A stretch of 64,000 nucleotides of DNA from Companilactobacillus kimchiensis. Its GTDB lineage: Bacteria > Bacillota > Bacilli > Lactobacillales > Lactobacillaceae. Below the pieces are notes generated by a model, which was not told where the DNA came from, did not search any database, and was given only the letters and a program-made list of their open reading frames with translations. Positions within the stretch are counted from its first letter, which is position 1. The number at the start of each line of letters is the position of its first letter. The position numbers and the translations under genes are program-made. Below, piece by piece: positions 34,371 through 44,119 of this stretch. Where the stretch lies: assembly GCF_001438805.1 (NCBI RefSeq), contig NZ_JQCF01000012.1:1-64000 (forward strand), in the 5' to 3' direction.

Positions 34371-34424
34371 TTTACACAAAATTTACATCAATAAAACAAT
34401 CTTTACAATTCAATATCTTATAAT
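34371..34424 (+). promoter_or_regulatory. TTTACA direct repeats and promoter of SLAP gene 3
   Basis: TTTACA-CAAAA-TTTACA (34371-34387) is an exact hexamer-N5-hexamer array; a third TTTACA begins at 34402. On the minus strand this reads TGTAAA-N5-TGTAAA and fits the WalR pattern; on the plus strand it fits PhoP-type boxes. TATAAT (34419-34424) is a good -10 with no good -35, pointing to an activator. Confidence 0.5.
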
Positions 34425-34463
34425 TATCTCTGTTATAAAAAAGAATTGAGGAGATACTTACAT

Positions 34464-35219
34464 ATGAGAATGGTTCAAAAAAGTCTTTTAATAGCCTCAT
34501 TATTAGCTGTCGGTGCTAGTGCTACCACATTTACATCGATCATTAACCCTAATACAGTTAAGGCTGAAGTAAATTCTACAATTACTAATGCCACGGTAAC
34601 TATAACTGTCCCTAGAGCCCAACTCTATGCTCAAAACGGAACACCATTAGATAGAGGCTTAACTCAAGGAACTGCTTGGCACGTTGATTCTCAAGCAAGT
34701 ACCGCCATTGGTAATCTTTACCGTGTTTCTACTAACGCGTACGTTAGAGCCTCTGATGTTAACTTGTTGATTAATACACCCGGTATTGCTGAAAATAACC
34801 ATCAAGGTATGGGACAAATCTTGATGCGTAATTATAACCTCAAGATTACTGCTCCCCAAGCCAAATTATATGATATGAATGGGAATGTGCTATCTCATGC
34901 TTTAACACAAGACACAACTTGGAAAGTCGGTATTCAAAATAATATTCCTAGTGGAACCTATTACAGCGTTTCTACAAACGAATATGTTAAAGCCTCTGAC
35001 GTTTATCTATACAGCACCGTTCAAGCAGCACCTAAACAAACCATCACCATTACGACCAATTATGCTGCTCCAGTATCTAACCAATATGGTCAAATTATCC
35101 CTGGACGTTATCTTCCTGCCTACACATCTTGGGCAACTGATCATTACACAGTAATTAACAATGTTGGCTATCACCGTGTTAGTACCAATGAATATGTTAA
35201 CGACTATTATGTCCGTTAA
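34464..35219 (+). CDS. Secreted protein with three SLAP domains
   Basis: 251 residues from ATG 34464, with GAGGAGA upstream; ATG 34470 is a close alternative. The signal peptide (MVQKSLLIASLLAVGAS) is related to the two preceding genes. Three SLAP modules follow: VPRAQLYAQNG..YRVSTNAYVRASDV, APQAKLYDMNG..YYSVSTNEYVKASDV and a diverged third ending YHRVSTNEYVNDYYV. It is probably attached non-covalently to the wall. It is the last of the three tandem relatives and is followed by a strong terminator. Confidence 0.85.
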   Translation: MRMVQKSLLIASLLAVGASATTFTSIINPNTVKAEVNSTITNATVTITVPRAQLYAQNGTPLDRGLTQGTAWHVDSQASTAIGNLYRVSTNAYVRASDVNLLINTPGIAENNHQGMGQILMRNYNLKITAPQAKLYDMNGNVLSHALTQDTTWKVGIQNNIPSGTYYSVSTNEYVKASDVYLYSTVQAAPKQTITITTNYAAPVSNQYGQIIPGRYLPAYTSWATDHYTVINNVGYHRVSTNEYVNDYYVR

Positions 35220-35223
35220 AATT

Positions 35224-35370
35224 TCCGTCTTCCACAACAAACTCGCTACTTGTTATTAATTTTAAATAAAAAAATCCAATCTTAACTGTTTACATTACCA
35301 GTTAAGATTGGATTTTTATTTGTTATTAAAACAATATTTTGTGGAAAACGGCAGTAAACCGCTCTCCAGA
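35224..35370. repeat. Degenerate remnant of the branched repeat with a terminator inside
   Basis: TTCCGTCTTCCACAACAAAC (from 35223) matches the 5' end of the repeat family, and TGTGGAAAACGGCAGTAAAC occurs in opposite sense near 35340, but the branched core is gone. In its place is a bidirectional terminator (35270-35317): AAATCCAATCTTAACTG pairs with CAGTTAAGATTGGATTT. This serves SLAP gene 3 and the convergent citrate operon. Confidence 0.6.
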
Positions 35371-35376
35371 ATATTT

Positions 35377-36189
35377 TTAAATCAAAAATAGATAGATCGT
35401 AATGATCAATAAATCGGCACTCCCACCGAGGCTGAGGTTATTTTCATTACAATAACTGTTCATATCATCCAATAACTCACGGCCCTCAGGATCACTACAA
35501 CCCCCGACCTCTAAGATATTTTCAGCATACTTTTGAATATGTTCTAAGGATTCTAAGTTACCACGTTTAACCACATTGGAATCATAAGATTCTGACACGA
35601 TCATCATTAAGGTATCTAGTAAAACACTACCAAAATCATTGCCAAAATGAGCTTTCAAAAATGGTAATGATTTTTCAAAAACAACTGGATAGCCCTTTTC
35701 AGCTTCACCACGAATACCTGTGATACCGTACTTGAGATACATTCTTTCGCCATTCGTTAAATTAGTCTTTTGATCCAAGTTTTGAAAATCATGCTCAGTC
35801 AGACCACGTAACATCTTCATCGAAACGGTGCGAATATTATCCTTATCGTATCCACCGGCAGCCAGTAAAATCCCTAAAGAGAAAATGGCCCCTTTATGTG
35901 TATTGACCTCTCCAGTAGCTTCAAACATCGTTTGTTCAGCTTTGATTCCGATAGGACGAATCGACTTAAATAACTCAGTCAAATCCTCTCCCTCAAAATC
36001 AATTCCAGCTTGAGCGAATTGTTTAAAGTATGGTTGTAGTGCCACCGCACTGTCGATAAATGTAAAGACATCCATATCCAAATGTGTTGAGTGATCTACA
36101 GGATCAACTAACCCTGGTTTGGGTTGAACATCTACTTCGTACAATAGTGCCTTCAATGCAGCGTTTGCTAAATGTGTGCTTAATTCCAT
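35377..36189 (-). CDS. citG: Triphosphoribosyl-dephospho-CoA synthase
   Basis: 270 residues. CitG makes the precursor of the citrate lyase prosthetic group from ATP and dephospho-CoA. Typical segments are EVDVQPKPGLVDPVDHSTHLDM near the N-terminus, EVNTHKGAIFSLGILLAAGGY in the middle and DSNVVKRGNLESLEHIQ near the C-terminus. It is the last gene of the citrate cluster, overlaps citX by 10 bases and is closed by a strong terminator. Confidence 0.93.
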   Translation of the reverse strand: MELSTHLANAALKALLYEVDVQPKPGLVDPVDHSTHLDMDVFTFIDSAVALQPYFKQFAQAGIDFEGEDLTELFKSIRPIGIKAEQTMFEATGEVNTHKGAIFSLGILLAAGGYDKDNIRTVSMKMLRGLTEHDFQNLDQKTNLTNGERMYLKYGITGIRGEAEKGYPVVFEKSLPFLKAHFGNDFGSVLLDTLMMIVSESYDSNVVKRGNLESLEHIQKYAENILEVGGCSDPEGRELLDDMNSYCNENNLSLGGSADLLIITIYLFLI

Positions 36190-36722
36190 AAAAACTCCAA
36201 GTTATTATTTATTAGTTTATTTATATAGCCTTGCATCTCGATCACACTATGCGTTCGACTTCGTGCGCAAACTTTGGCTGGTTTCTCACAAATCAGACAT
36301 TTACGTGGTTGTTGATCAAAGTCCTTGCGGCTCAACGGATGTAATTCATTACTATATATTAAAACATCAATATCAAATAATCTACCAAATTCGTTATTAT
36401 CCTCAAACTTGATTGCGTTTTCTTTAACACTACTGGTTGCTTCATTAATTACTACAAAGGCTTCTGGACCAGTTGCGATATCCCAAATCAATTGGTAGGA
36501 CACCTTATATCCCGTTAAAAACTGTTTAAGTCCGCGTTTAAACACTTGGCTCAGATAATAATTATTTTTAATTGGTCCGGGAATATTTAACTTGGCATTG
36601 ATCAACGATTGGTTATTTTCCAATTTTTTAAAAAGTAATTGCTGCTCCATAACACGAGCATCACGATTTTTTAAAACTTGGGTAATACTTTGTTCGATAC
36701 CCTCAGAAAATACCTCAATCAT
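36180..36722 (-). CDS. citX: Apo-citrate lyase phosphoribosyl-dephospho-CoA transferase
   Basis: 180 residues. CitX attaches the prosthetic group to the serine of the acyl carrier subunit CitD. The family signature is visible as GPEAF and EFGRLFDIDVL; RKCLICEKPAKVCARSRTH is the Cys/Arg/His-rich segment near the C-terminus. It lies ten bases downstream of citF and overlaps citG, as expected for a single operon. Confidence 0.92.
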   Translation of the reverse strand: MIEVFSEGIEQSITQVLKNRDARVMEQQLLFKKLENNQSLINAKLNIPGPIKNNYYLSQVFKRGLKQFLTGYKVSYQLIWDIATGPEAFVVINEATSSVKENAIKFEDNNEFGRLFDIDVLIYSNELHPLSRKDFDQQPRKCLICEKPAKVCARSRTHSVIEMQGYINKLINNNLEFLWN

Positions 36723-36732
36723 AATCTTTCTC

Positions 36733-38274
36733 CTAGTCTTTAACTTGGTTAACTGTATCGATCAAAGTACCATCACGGTATTCGATCAAAGCAACTGGAC
36801 GGTCAGTAAATTCAAGTGGTTCTGGCTTACCGACAACAGCTTCAGCACGCTTTTGAAGTTCTTCAATCGTATAAACAGGAACTCCGGGAACATTCTTCAA
36901 AGCAGCAATTAAATCAGTTCTCTTAGGGTTAATTGCGATACCAACCTCAGTAACAAGAACATCAATACTGTCACCTGGTGTAACAACAGTTGTCACGTCA
37001 TTAACAACAGTCGCAATTCTTCCACGAACAAGTGGAGCTGAGATGATAGTCAACTTAGCGTTAGCGGCATCTTGGTGACCACCGATAGCACCACGTAAGA
37101 CCCCATCAGAACCAGTCATAACGTTAACATTAAATTTCGTATCGATTTCCAAGGCTGACAAAATACATACATCCAATTGATTTACAGCAGCACCCTTGTT
37201 GTATGGATCAGCGTACCAAGAAGAATCAATTTCTTGTTGGTTTTCGTTGTTAGCCATACTTGCAGCAGCACCCTTATCGAAATCTTGTACATCAAGAATC
37301 TTGTCCACAAGACCTTCTTCAAGCAAATCAACAGTTGGTTTAGTAATTCCACCTAAAGCGAATGAAGCTTTGATATTCTTAGCAATCATTGATTTTCTAA
37401 GGTAACGGCTGACAGCAAGTGCAGCCCCACCAGAACCAGTTTGGAAACTAAAGCCATCTTTAAAGTATTCTGAATGAGTAATTACTTGGTTAACCATTTC
37501 AGCAATCTTTAATTCCTTAGGATCCTTAGTGAAACGAGTAGCACCTGAACCAATTTTGTCAGGATCACCGACTTTGGCAACTTTAACTACATAGTCAACT
37601 TGAGTCTGTTTGATACTTGCTGGAGTGTTGGGATAAGGCATGATCGTATCTGTCAAAAGGACAACCTTGTCAGCATATTTAGCATCCATCAATGAGTAAC
37701 CCATTGAACCAAAGACAGCATCACCATGAATTGCATTAGCATTACCAAGTGCATCGGCGTTTGGTACACCTAAGAAGGCAACATCGATCTTGATATCACC
37801 GTTTTCGATAGCACGGGCACGGTTACCATGTGAACGAAGAACAACTGGGTCTTTTAAACCACCATGAGAAATGAAGTCACCCAATTCGCCACGCATACCA
37901 GAAGAAGTGATGTGTGAAACAGTTCCGGCTTTGATAGCCTTGATAACCATGTCATTCATGACATTAGTTAATGAACTTGGGGCAAGAGTTAAGTCTTGGA
38001 AACCTTCATTAATGATTTCTTGCATAACCATATTGAAGACAAAGTCACCTTCACGGAAATGGTGATGGAATGAAATTGTCATCCCATTCTTCAAACCAGT
38101 TTTAGCAATTACATCAGGAATTGAATCAACTAATTTGTTATCACCTTGAGTAACTTTGACGTTATGAGCGACGTAAGTTGTTTCAGGGTTACCAATTTCT
38201 GTTGTTTCAAAAGTTTTGTAGTTATCATCTTTTAAAATATTATCGGGAATTTCACGATTTACTTTATTTAGCAT
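36733..38274 (-). CDS. citF: Citrate lyase alpha subunit (citrate CoA-transferase)
   Basis: 513 residues from ATG 38274, placed after GAGGATGG. An earlier in-frame ATG overlaps citE more deeply and is less likely. The alpha subunit exchanges acetate for citrate on the acyl carrier protein. Seen are [15 protein letters not shown], the CoA-transferase type [12 protein letters not shown], and the C-terminal [10 protein letters not shown]. It overlaps citE by 11 bases. Confidence 0.95.
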   Translation of the reverse strand: MLNKVNREIPDNILKDDNYKTFETTEIGNPETTYVAHNVKVTQGDNKLVDSIPDVIAKTGLKNGMTISFHHHFREGDFVFNMVMQEIINEGFQDLTLAPSSLTNVMNDMVIKAIKAGTVSHITSSGMRGELGDFISHGGLKDPVVLRSHGNRARAIENGDIKIDVAFLGVPNADALGNANAIHGDAVFGSMGYSLMDAKYADKVVLLTDTIMPYPNTPASIKQTQVDYVVKVAKVGDPDKIGSGATRFTKDPKELKIAEMVNQVITHSEYFKDGFSFQTGSGGAALAVSRYLRKSMIAKNIKASFALGGITKPTVDLLEEGLVDKILDVQDFDKGAAASMANNENQQEIDSSWYADPYNKGAAVNQLDVCILSALEIDTKFNVNVMTGSDGVLRGAIGGHQDAANAKLTIISAPLVRGRIATVVNDVTTVVTPGDSIDVLVTEVGIAINPKRTDLIAALKNVPGVPVYTIEELQKRAEAVVGKPEPLEFTDRPVALIEYRDGTLIDTVNQVKD

Positions 38275-39166
38275 AGATATTACCATCCTCATCAACTAAA
38301 TTTGAAGCTTTAGCTAAAGCCATAGTTCTTTCTGCACGGGCAACAACTGGTTTATCAACCATCTTACCGCGAAGTGAGATAACACCTGAGCCCTTCTTGT
38401 GAGCTTCTTCAATGGCGTTAAGAACGTCTTTAGCATTTCTAATTTCTTTTTCAGTTGGAGCATAAATTGCGTTAACTAGTGGAATTTGACGAGGATTAAT
38501 AACTGATTTACCGTCAAAACCAAGTTCATGAATAATTTCAACTTCATGATTGAAACCATCAGTATTATCAACATCTGAATAAACAGTATCAAAGGCGGCG
38601 ATTCCAGCAGCACGAGCACCATGTAAAATCATGTTACGAGCAAAAGCAAGTTCGGCACCATCTGGGTATCTGCGAGTCTTCATCATTGTGACATAATCTT
38701 CAGCACCAAGAGCAATACCGATCAAACGATCAGAGGCTTTGGCAATAGCTGGAGCATTCAAGACACCACCAGCACTTTCGATAGCAGCCATCATGTGTGT
38801 GCGACCAACTTCGATGCCAAAGAATTTTTCAGCTTCTTCGATAACCTTTTCAGTATCGATCACATCTTGAGCATCTTCAGTCTTAGGCAAACGGATAACT
38901 TGAACACCGGCTTTAACCATTGCGAAGATATCAGCTCGACCCATTTCTGTATCAAGACCATTGATTCTGACAACTAATTCTGACTTGCCATAGTCAACGT
39001 TTTGAAGTGCTTCAAAGACTAGCATTCTAGCAGTATCTTTTTCAGTCAAAGCAACTGAATCTTCCAAATCAAACATAATTGAATCTGCTCCATAGATACC
39101 AGCATCCTTGATCATAGCTGGGTTGTTACCAGGAACAAACATCATTGTTCTACGTAAACGTTCCAT
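38264..39166 (-). CDS. citE: Citrate lyase beta subunit (citryl-ACP lyase)
   Basis: 300 residues starting at the ATG that overlaps the citD stop by one base. CitE splits citryl-ACP to oxaloacetate and acetyl-ACP. HpcH/HpaI aldolase-type barrel features are visible: [15 protein letters not shown] at the N-terminus, [28 protein letters not shown], and a Glu-containing [18 protein letters not shown] for metal binding. Length and order are standard. Confidence 0.95.
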   Translation of the reverse strand: MERLRRTMMFVPGNNPAMIKDAGIYGADSIMFDLEDSVALTEKDTARMLVFEALQNVDYGKSELVVRINGLDTEMGRADIFAMVKAGVQVIRLPKTEDAQDVIDTEKVIEEAEKFFGIEVGRTHMMAAIESAGGVLNAPAIAKASDRLIGIALGAEDYVTMMKTRRYPDGAELAFARNMILHGARAAGIAAFDTVYSDVDNTDGFNHEVEIIHELGFDGKSVINPRQIPLVNAIYAPTEKEIRNAKDVLNAIEEAHKKGSGVISLRGKMVDKPVVARAERTMALAKASNLVDEDGNIYAK

Positions 39167-39459
39167 TATCCAAGTACCTCCCAATTAGGTTGATTCTTTG
39201 TATCAGTGGCACGTTGAATGGCAGCAATCAAACGAGCTTTGATAGTACAGTCCAAGGCACCCTTATCAACGGCACGAACTGTGACATCTTTGATATCGTA
39301 AGCAGCCAATAAGTCAGTAATAACTTTTCTGATTTGGTTACCAAATTGTTTTTCTACTTGTGAGTCGAGATTAACTTCAACCCCTGTACCCTTTGAAAGG
39401 GTGAATTGAATATCACTAGATTCCAAAGTTCCGGCTAGTGCTGTGTGCTTAATTTCCAT
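39166..39459 (-). CDS. citD: Citrate lyase acyl carrier (gamma) subunit
   Basis: 97 residues. I chose the second ATG (39459): it has the better distance to AAGGAGG and puts the prosthetic-group serine of AGTLESSDI at position 14, as in characterised CitD. ATG 39462 would add one residue. The small protein carries the CoA-like arm. It overlaps the 3' end of citC by 11 bases. Confidence 0.93.
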   Translation of the reverse strand: MEIKHTALAGTLESSDIQFTLSKGTGVEVNLDSQVEKQFGNQIRKVITDLLAAYDIKDVTVRAVDKGALDCTIKARLIAAIQRATDTKNQPNWEVLG

Positions 39460-40459
39460 CATTAATCCTCCTTAATAGTGTTTGTAAATTATCTTTAATA
39501 AACGTAAAGGTTGTTTCAGGAACATACTTTTGAATGGTTGCCAGATCAGAATCACTTATGGCCCGGCGAACCTTTGTGGCACTAATAATATCTGTATCAA
39601 TGGCCTTACGATTGAGTATTTCTAACTCAACCTCTGGTGGCAAAATCTTTTGCATAGATTGGTTATAGATCTCGGTCGTTGGTGAATACGGTTCATCGCC
39701 AACAAAACGTTTGCTGATCTTCAAAGCTTTAGCAATGCGTTTGAATACTTGGGCATCTAATTGGGTCTGGTAAATTGCCACGTCACTTCTGCTCTTAATA
39801 AAGTATGAAGGGAAGGTGACAAAGCTGACCATGTACTGACCACCATTGACGACTTGAACATTTTTCAAATCCTTGGTTCCAGCTTTGATCAAAGCCATTC
39901 GTTCTGAGGTTTTGAACAATGAAGAATCTTGCGCAACGACAAAGACATAAACAGTATCACTGACTTTACTGGCCTGTTCAATTAAATAACGATGTCCCAA
40001 GGTGAAGGGATTAGCATTCATAACAATGGCCGAAATATTTTTCCCAGAAACCTTCGGTAACTCTTCAATGTATTGCTCAATTGAATAATCGCCAGTTTCC
40101 AGTAAAGTTGAATATTCTGTTTGAGCTACGACCTGAAAACCTAAGTAAACGAAACTTTGTTGATATTGTGGTTTGGTAAAAACGAAGATATGAAAGATAT
40201 TTTGATTGGCTAACTCATTGATCAATGTAGAAACCAACTGATTAAAAGTATTGCCACCCTGAAATTTTGGATCAATTGCCAAATACTTCAAGACGTTCTC
40301 ATAATAAGAACCAGTCGCAACTAACTTGTCATCTTCATAAATACCAAGCGTTTCCGTAATATCGTCAAGATTTTCAATAAAAAGACCTTCAGATTGAATC
40401 AAATCTTGCCATTGTTGATAATAATATGGATCTTTTAAATTTAATGTTCTTATATCCAA
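39449..40459 (-). CDS. citC: [Citrate (pro-3S)-lyase] ligase
   Basis: 336 residues. CitC acetylates the prosthetic group of CitD with acetate and ATP, activating the lyase. An N-terminal GNAT-like domain (about 1-130) precedes a nucleotidyltransferase domain with the HxGH-type motif NPFTLGHRYLIEQA and the C-terminal ISATKVRRAISDSD (ISxTxVR-like). It lies 11 bases after the transporter gene. Confidence 0.94.
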   Translation of the reverse strand: MDIRTLNLKDPYYYQQWQDLIQSEGLFIENLDDITETLGIYEDDKLVATGSYYENVLKYLAIDPKFQGGNTFNQLVSTLINELANQNIFHIFVFTKPQYQQSFVYLGFQVVAQTEYSTLLETGDYSIEQYIEELPKVSGKNISAIVMNANPFTLGHRYLIEQASKVSDTVYVFVVAQDSSLFKTSERMALIKAGTKDLKNVQVVNGGQYMVSFVTFPSYFIKSRSDVAIYQTQLDAQVFKRIAKALKISKRFVGDEPYSPTTEIYNQSMQKILPPEVELEILNRKAIDTDIISATKVRRAISDSDLATIQKYVPETTFTFIKDNLQTLLRRINDGN

Positions 40460-40470
40460 GATTTAAACTC

Positions 40471-41799
40471 CTAAGCGAAGAATCTCATTAGGAAAATTGA
40501 CATGGTAACAGTGATGGCACCACCAAGACGAACAGCAACTTGAGCGAAAGGCATCAAGTTCATCCGATCTCCGGCTGCAAGAATAGCTAAAGCACCGGTA
40601 CCACCTTGACCTGAACAACATGAAACAGCAATAGCTGTATCAACTGGGTACATTCCTAAGAATTTAGCACTGAAGAAAGCTGCCGCAACAATAGCTGTAA
40701 CGGTAATGAAGATTGTGATCAACATTGGAACATTAGTGAAGACTGTGATCAATGATTTCCAAGGAGTCATTGCCACACCAACACCGAATAGTAAGAGTGG
40801 TGAAATACCTTTAACAGTCAAACTGTAAAGTGACTTTCCACCTTCTTGAATTGAATCAGGAATCCAACCAAGCATCTTACCAGCCATAACAACAATCAAT
40901 AAAACGATAGGAGCTGGTAAATGGATGATACTGTTGACCCAGACACCAAGCATGTAAAGGGTAATTGCTAAGATACCAGAAACTAACATCTTAGTAATGT
41001 CAGCTGTATCTGACTTGGATGACAAACTACCAAGTTCATCATTGCCATCGTCAGTTTCAACTAAACGACCATTACCAGTTAAATTAGGCTTAACATCACC
41101 GATTTTCTTTAAGACACCGGCTTCAATAACAGCAACTAAACTACCTAACATAACACAGGGTAAAATTTGAGCGAAGATATTTTGTTGGCCCATAGAAATA
41201 ATAGCTGCATATCCAAGTGACAATGGCAAAGCACCTTCACCAACACCACCAGCCATGATTGGAGCAACAATGAAGAAGTATGACTTGTAGGCTGAAAGTC
41301 CCATTAACATACCGACTCCCATACCGACAAGTGGTCCAACAACTTCACAGATCAAGAGAACAACAATGATTCGCATACTAGCTTGAATCAAAGTTTTCCG
41401 ATTCATAGATGCAATACTACCAACAATTAAGAGTGCAATGAAAACAGCCAAGAAGTTGTTATTAGTCATAAAGCTACTTACAACTTTAGTCGTACTCTTT
41501 GGCAACCAGTTCATGTAAACCAAATATGAAGGTAAAAATGTAACAACTAAAACTTTTCCACCTAAGGAATTCAAAATGGGAATATGTTTCCCCACTTCTT
41601 CAAGAATGAAAGAAAATAACGTCATAATTCCGATGGCACCGATCATGTCATTGGGCATTTGGTTAGTAACCGTTAATAGAACATAAGCAACTAATAATAG
41701 TAGATAAAGTGGCATTGGAACAATTCCAACATTCAATGCCATAAATTTTTGAAAGATGTTTTTGGGGTGATCCCCATCAGGAACAGAGTTTATTTGCAT
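40471..41799 (-). CDS. citP: 2-hydroxycarboxylate (citrate/malate) transporter, 2HCT family
   Basis: 442 residues with about 11 helices and the two re-entrant-loop motifs of the family, GGVGEGALPLSLGY and CSGQGGTGALAIL. The last helix carries the conserved Arg in RLGGAITVTMSIFLMRFF, which in CitP binds the substrate carboxylate. Placed between the malic-type enzyme and citC, it almost certainly imports citrate, probably in exchange for lactate. The CitP name rests on context; CitS- or MaeN-like specificity cannot be excluded. Confidence 0.88.
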   Translation of the reverse strand: MQINSVPDGDHPKNIFQKFMALNVGIVPMPLYLLLLVAYVLLTVTNQMPNDMIGAIGIMTLFSFILEEVGKHIPILNSLGGKVLVVTFLPSYLVYMNWLPKSTTKVVSSFMTNNNFLAVFIALLIVGSIASMNRKTLIQASMRIIVVLLICEVVGPLVGMGVGMLMGLSAYKSYFFIVAPIMAGGVGEGALPLSLGYAAIISMGQQNIFAQILPCVMLGSLVAVIEAGVLKKIGDVKPNLTGNGRLVETDDGNDELGSLSSKSDTADITKMLVSGILAITLYMLGVWVNSIIHLPAPIVLLIVVMAGKMLGWIPDSIQEGGKSLYSLTVKGISPLLLFGVGVAMTPWKSLITVFTNVPMLITIFITVTAIVAAAFFSAKFLGMYPVDTAIAVSCCSGQGGTGALAILAAGDRMNLMPFAQVAVRLGGAITVTMSIFLMRFFA

Positions 41800-41802
41800 G
41801 AT

Positions 41803-42951
41803 TTAATCCTCATTTTTCACAAAATTTGTAACTGCATCTGAAACGGTTTTAACAACGTTCTTATCGAATACTCCGGGAACAATCTTTTCTGGCTTTGGAT
41901 CTGAAATCATTGAAGCTAAACCTTGAGCTACACTGGCTTCCATTTCAGAACTGAAGTGGTCGACATGATTTTCAAGCAAACCTTTGAAGAGACCGGGGAA
42001 AGCTAAAATATTATTAACTTGGTTGGGATGTTGTGAACTACCAGTGGCAATTACAGCAGCACCGGCTTCGTGAGCTAATTCTGGATCAATTTCAGGAATT
42101 GGGTTTGATAAAGCAAAGACGATTCCTTGGTTCATTGACTCAACCATTTCTTTAGTAACTAGATTTCCAACTGAGAGACCAACGAAAGCATCGGCACCCT
42201 TCATAGCATCGGCCAAAGTTTTGGCATCTGAGCCAAGATCAATACGTTTCATTAAGTCATATTGGTAATCATTTAGACTGGTTTCTTTACTATTGATAAC
42301 GCCTTTTTGGTCAACTAAAACAATATTTTTAATACCACTCTTGAATAATAATTCAGCAGTAGCAAGACCTGAAGCACCGACACCATTGATGACAACTTTA
42401 AGATCTGTAAGTTTCTTGTTAACAACTTTAGCAGCGTTGATCAAACCAGCTAGAACAACAATAGCTGTTCCCTCTTGGTCATCGTGATAAACTGGAATAT
42501 CCAATTTTTCTGCTAATTTTTGTTCAATTTCAAAACATCTTGGAGCAGCGATATCTTCCAAGTGAATTCCAGCAAAGCTCTTACTGATATTCACAACGGT
42601 TTGAACAAATTCATCAACATTGACTTGATCTAAAGCAAGTGGAATAGCATTCACATTTGCTAAGCGTTTATACAACAAAGCCTTACCCTCGATAACTGGC
42701 AAGCCACCTTGGGGACCGATATCTCCAAGTCCTAAAACTGCTGAACCATCAGTAATGATAGCAACTAACTTACCACTAACTGTGTACTCTGAAGCAAGAT
42801 CATGGTTCTTAGCAATAATCTTACTAATCTCGGCAACGCCAGGTGTATAGGCTTCACCTAACTCTTCCATTGTTGAAACTGGTAGTTCTCCATCGATTTG
42901 AAGAACACCCGTATGAGCTTTATGTATTTTTTTAACTAATTCCATGTCCAT
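41803..42951 (-). CDS. citM: Malic enzyme family protein, probable oxaloacetate decarboxylase
   Basis: 382 residues of the short bacterial malic enzyme type. Visible are EAYTPGVAEISK, the catalytic region TDGSAVLGLGDIG and EGKALLYK, the metal site IHLEDIAAPRCFEIE, and a Rossmann motif NGVGASGLATAELL. As the first gene of a citrate lyase operon, it most likely decarboxylates the oxaloacetate made by the lyase, like CitM of lactococci, rather than serving malate growth. Expression starts from a promoter with perfect 17-bp spacing. Confidence 0.87.
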   Translation of the reverse strand: MDMELVKKIHKAHTGVLQIDGELPVSTMEELGEAYTPGVAEISKIIAKNHDLASEYTVSGKLVAIITDGSAVLGLGDIGPQGGLPVIEGKALLYKRLANVNAIPLALDQVNVDEFVQTVVNISKSFAGIHLEDIAAPRCFEIEQKLAEKLDIPVYHDDQEGTAIVVLAGLINAAKVVNKKLTDLKVVINGVGASGLATAELLFKSGIKNIVLVDQKGVINSKETSLNDYQYDLMKRIDLGSDAKTLADAMKGADAFVGLSVGNLVTKEMVESMNQGIVFALSNPIPEIDPELAHEAGAAVIATGSSQHPNQVNNILAFPGLFKGLLENHVDHFSSEMEASVAQGLASMISDPKPEKIVPGVFDKNVVKTVSDAVTNFVKNED

Positions 42952-43014
42952 AGGTGTCGCCTCTTTTTTAAATTTTTAAAAAATATTGTTTTTATTTAAC
43001 ATTTTTCAACTTCT

Positions 43015-43043
43015 ATAATACCTTTTTCTTTAAAAAATGTAAA
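43015..43043 (-). promoter_or_regulatory. Promoter of the citrate operon
   Basis: On the minus strand TTTACA and TATTAT are separated by exactly 17 bp. The surrounding gap is about 85% A+T, like the operator regions bound by CitI in relatives, but no clear palindrome was singled out. Confidence 0.65.
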
Positions 43044-43123
43044 TACTTTCACAAAGTTCGCAAACTTTTAAAATTGAAATTACGACATAAATAAGGTAAT
43101 TTATATACAAAGGAGATTTACTT

Positions 43124-44068
43124 ATGGCTCAGGAAGAAAACACTTCATTATTAGTAGATCTTGCTCAAGACTATTATTTAAACCATTTGAACTTGGGTGA
43201 CATCTCAAAAAAGTACAAAATCAGCCGTTATAAAATCTCGAAATACTTGTCTGAAGCAGTCGATAAAAAAATTGTCACAATCAACATAAGCTCACCGTTT
43301 TCACGAAGTCACGATCTGGAAAATAAACTCAAAAAACACTTTCCCAATCCTAATTTCTACGTGTTAAAAAACACCGAAGACATTGCTCATGAAAATGACC
43401 GTTTTTATTCGTTCGCAGCTAAGTACCTTCAAGATTTAATTGATGGCAAAAAAATAATCGGTCTCACATGGGGAGACACCATTTATCACGTAATTGATGC
43501 CTTCCAAACTACTGCTAAAGACAATATGGTTTTTACGCAATTCATCGGTGAAAATGGTAAACATAATTCCTTAGCAGGAACTATGCGGATGGTGCAAAAA
43601 GTCGCTACTAGATATAATGGTAAATATTTAACCATTGATGCTCCTCTATATATTACTAACAAAGAAGTCCGCCGTTTATTAGCACTTGAACCAGCTATTC
43701 AACCAACTCTGGCTACTGCTCAACAATTGGATTTGATTTTTACCAGTGTTGGAACAGTCGATTCGATCAACAGTATTGACTCTTGGCATGACAGTAAAAA
43801 CATCTTGTTCCCTAACGTCAACTCCAATTCAATTGCAGCCCTAGTTTATGGACGACCAATTGATAAAGACGGTAACCTATTAATCAGTGAATCTGATGAT
43901 AAGGTTTTTGGTATCAGTTTCAAAAAGGTTTTGGAAGTCCCTACTCGTGTCACCATCGTTAACGATAAATTCAAATCGTTAGCTTTGAATGCTGCATTAC
44001 AAGGAAACTACTTTACCGATGTTATTTTGAATGAACCAACTGCTAATAAAGTGTTAGCGGAACTATAA
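43124..44068 (+). CDS. citI: SorC/DeoR-type citrate operon regulator (CitI-like)
   Basis: 314 residues. An N-terminal helix-turn-helix (LGDISKKYKISRYKISKYLSEA) is followed by a SorC-type sugar/acid-binding domain (GLTWGDTIYHVIDAF, FTSVGTVDS, GRPIDKDGNL). It is divergent from the citrate operon, as citI is in Weissella and Leuconostoc, where it activates when citrate is bound. The same function is inferred here. AAAGGAGA precedes the ATG and a strong terminator follows. Confidence 0.88.
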   Translation: MAQEENTSLLVDLAQDYYLNHLNLGDISKKYKISRYKISKYLSEAVDKKIVTINISSPFSRSHDLENKLKKHFPNPNFYVLKNTEDIAHENDRFYSFAAKYLQDLIDGKKIIGLTWGDTIYHVIDAFQTTAKDNMVFTQFIGENGKHNSLAGTMRMVQKVATRYNGKYLTIDAPLYITNKEVRRLLALEPAIQPTLATAQQLDLIFTSVGTVDSINSIDSWHDSKNILFPNVNSNSIAALVYGRPIDKDGNLLISESDDKVFGISFKKVLEVPTRVTIVNDKFKSLALNAALQGNYFTDVILNEPTANKVLAEL

Positions 44069-44080
44069 TTTTCCACATAA

Positions 44081-44118
44081 AAACAGGGTATCGAAATTAT
44101 ATTTCGATACCCTGTTTC
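44081..44118. terminator. Terminator between citI and HAD hydrolase
   Basis: AAACAGGGTATCGAA and TTTCGATACCCTGTTT pair almost perfectly around a short loop; it works for both converging genes. Confidence 0.85.
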
Positions 44119-44119
44119 T

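Noticed and set aside
43038-43065. cre-like sequence TGAAAGTATTTACA near the citrate promoter
   Set aside because: It lacks the central CG that defines cre sites, so CcpA control is not supported by this sequence.
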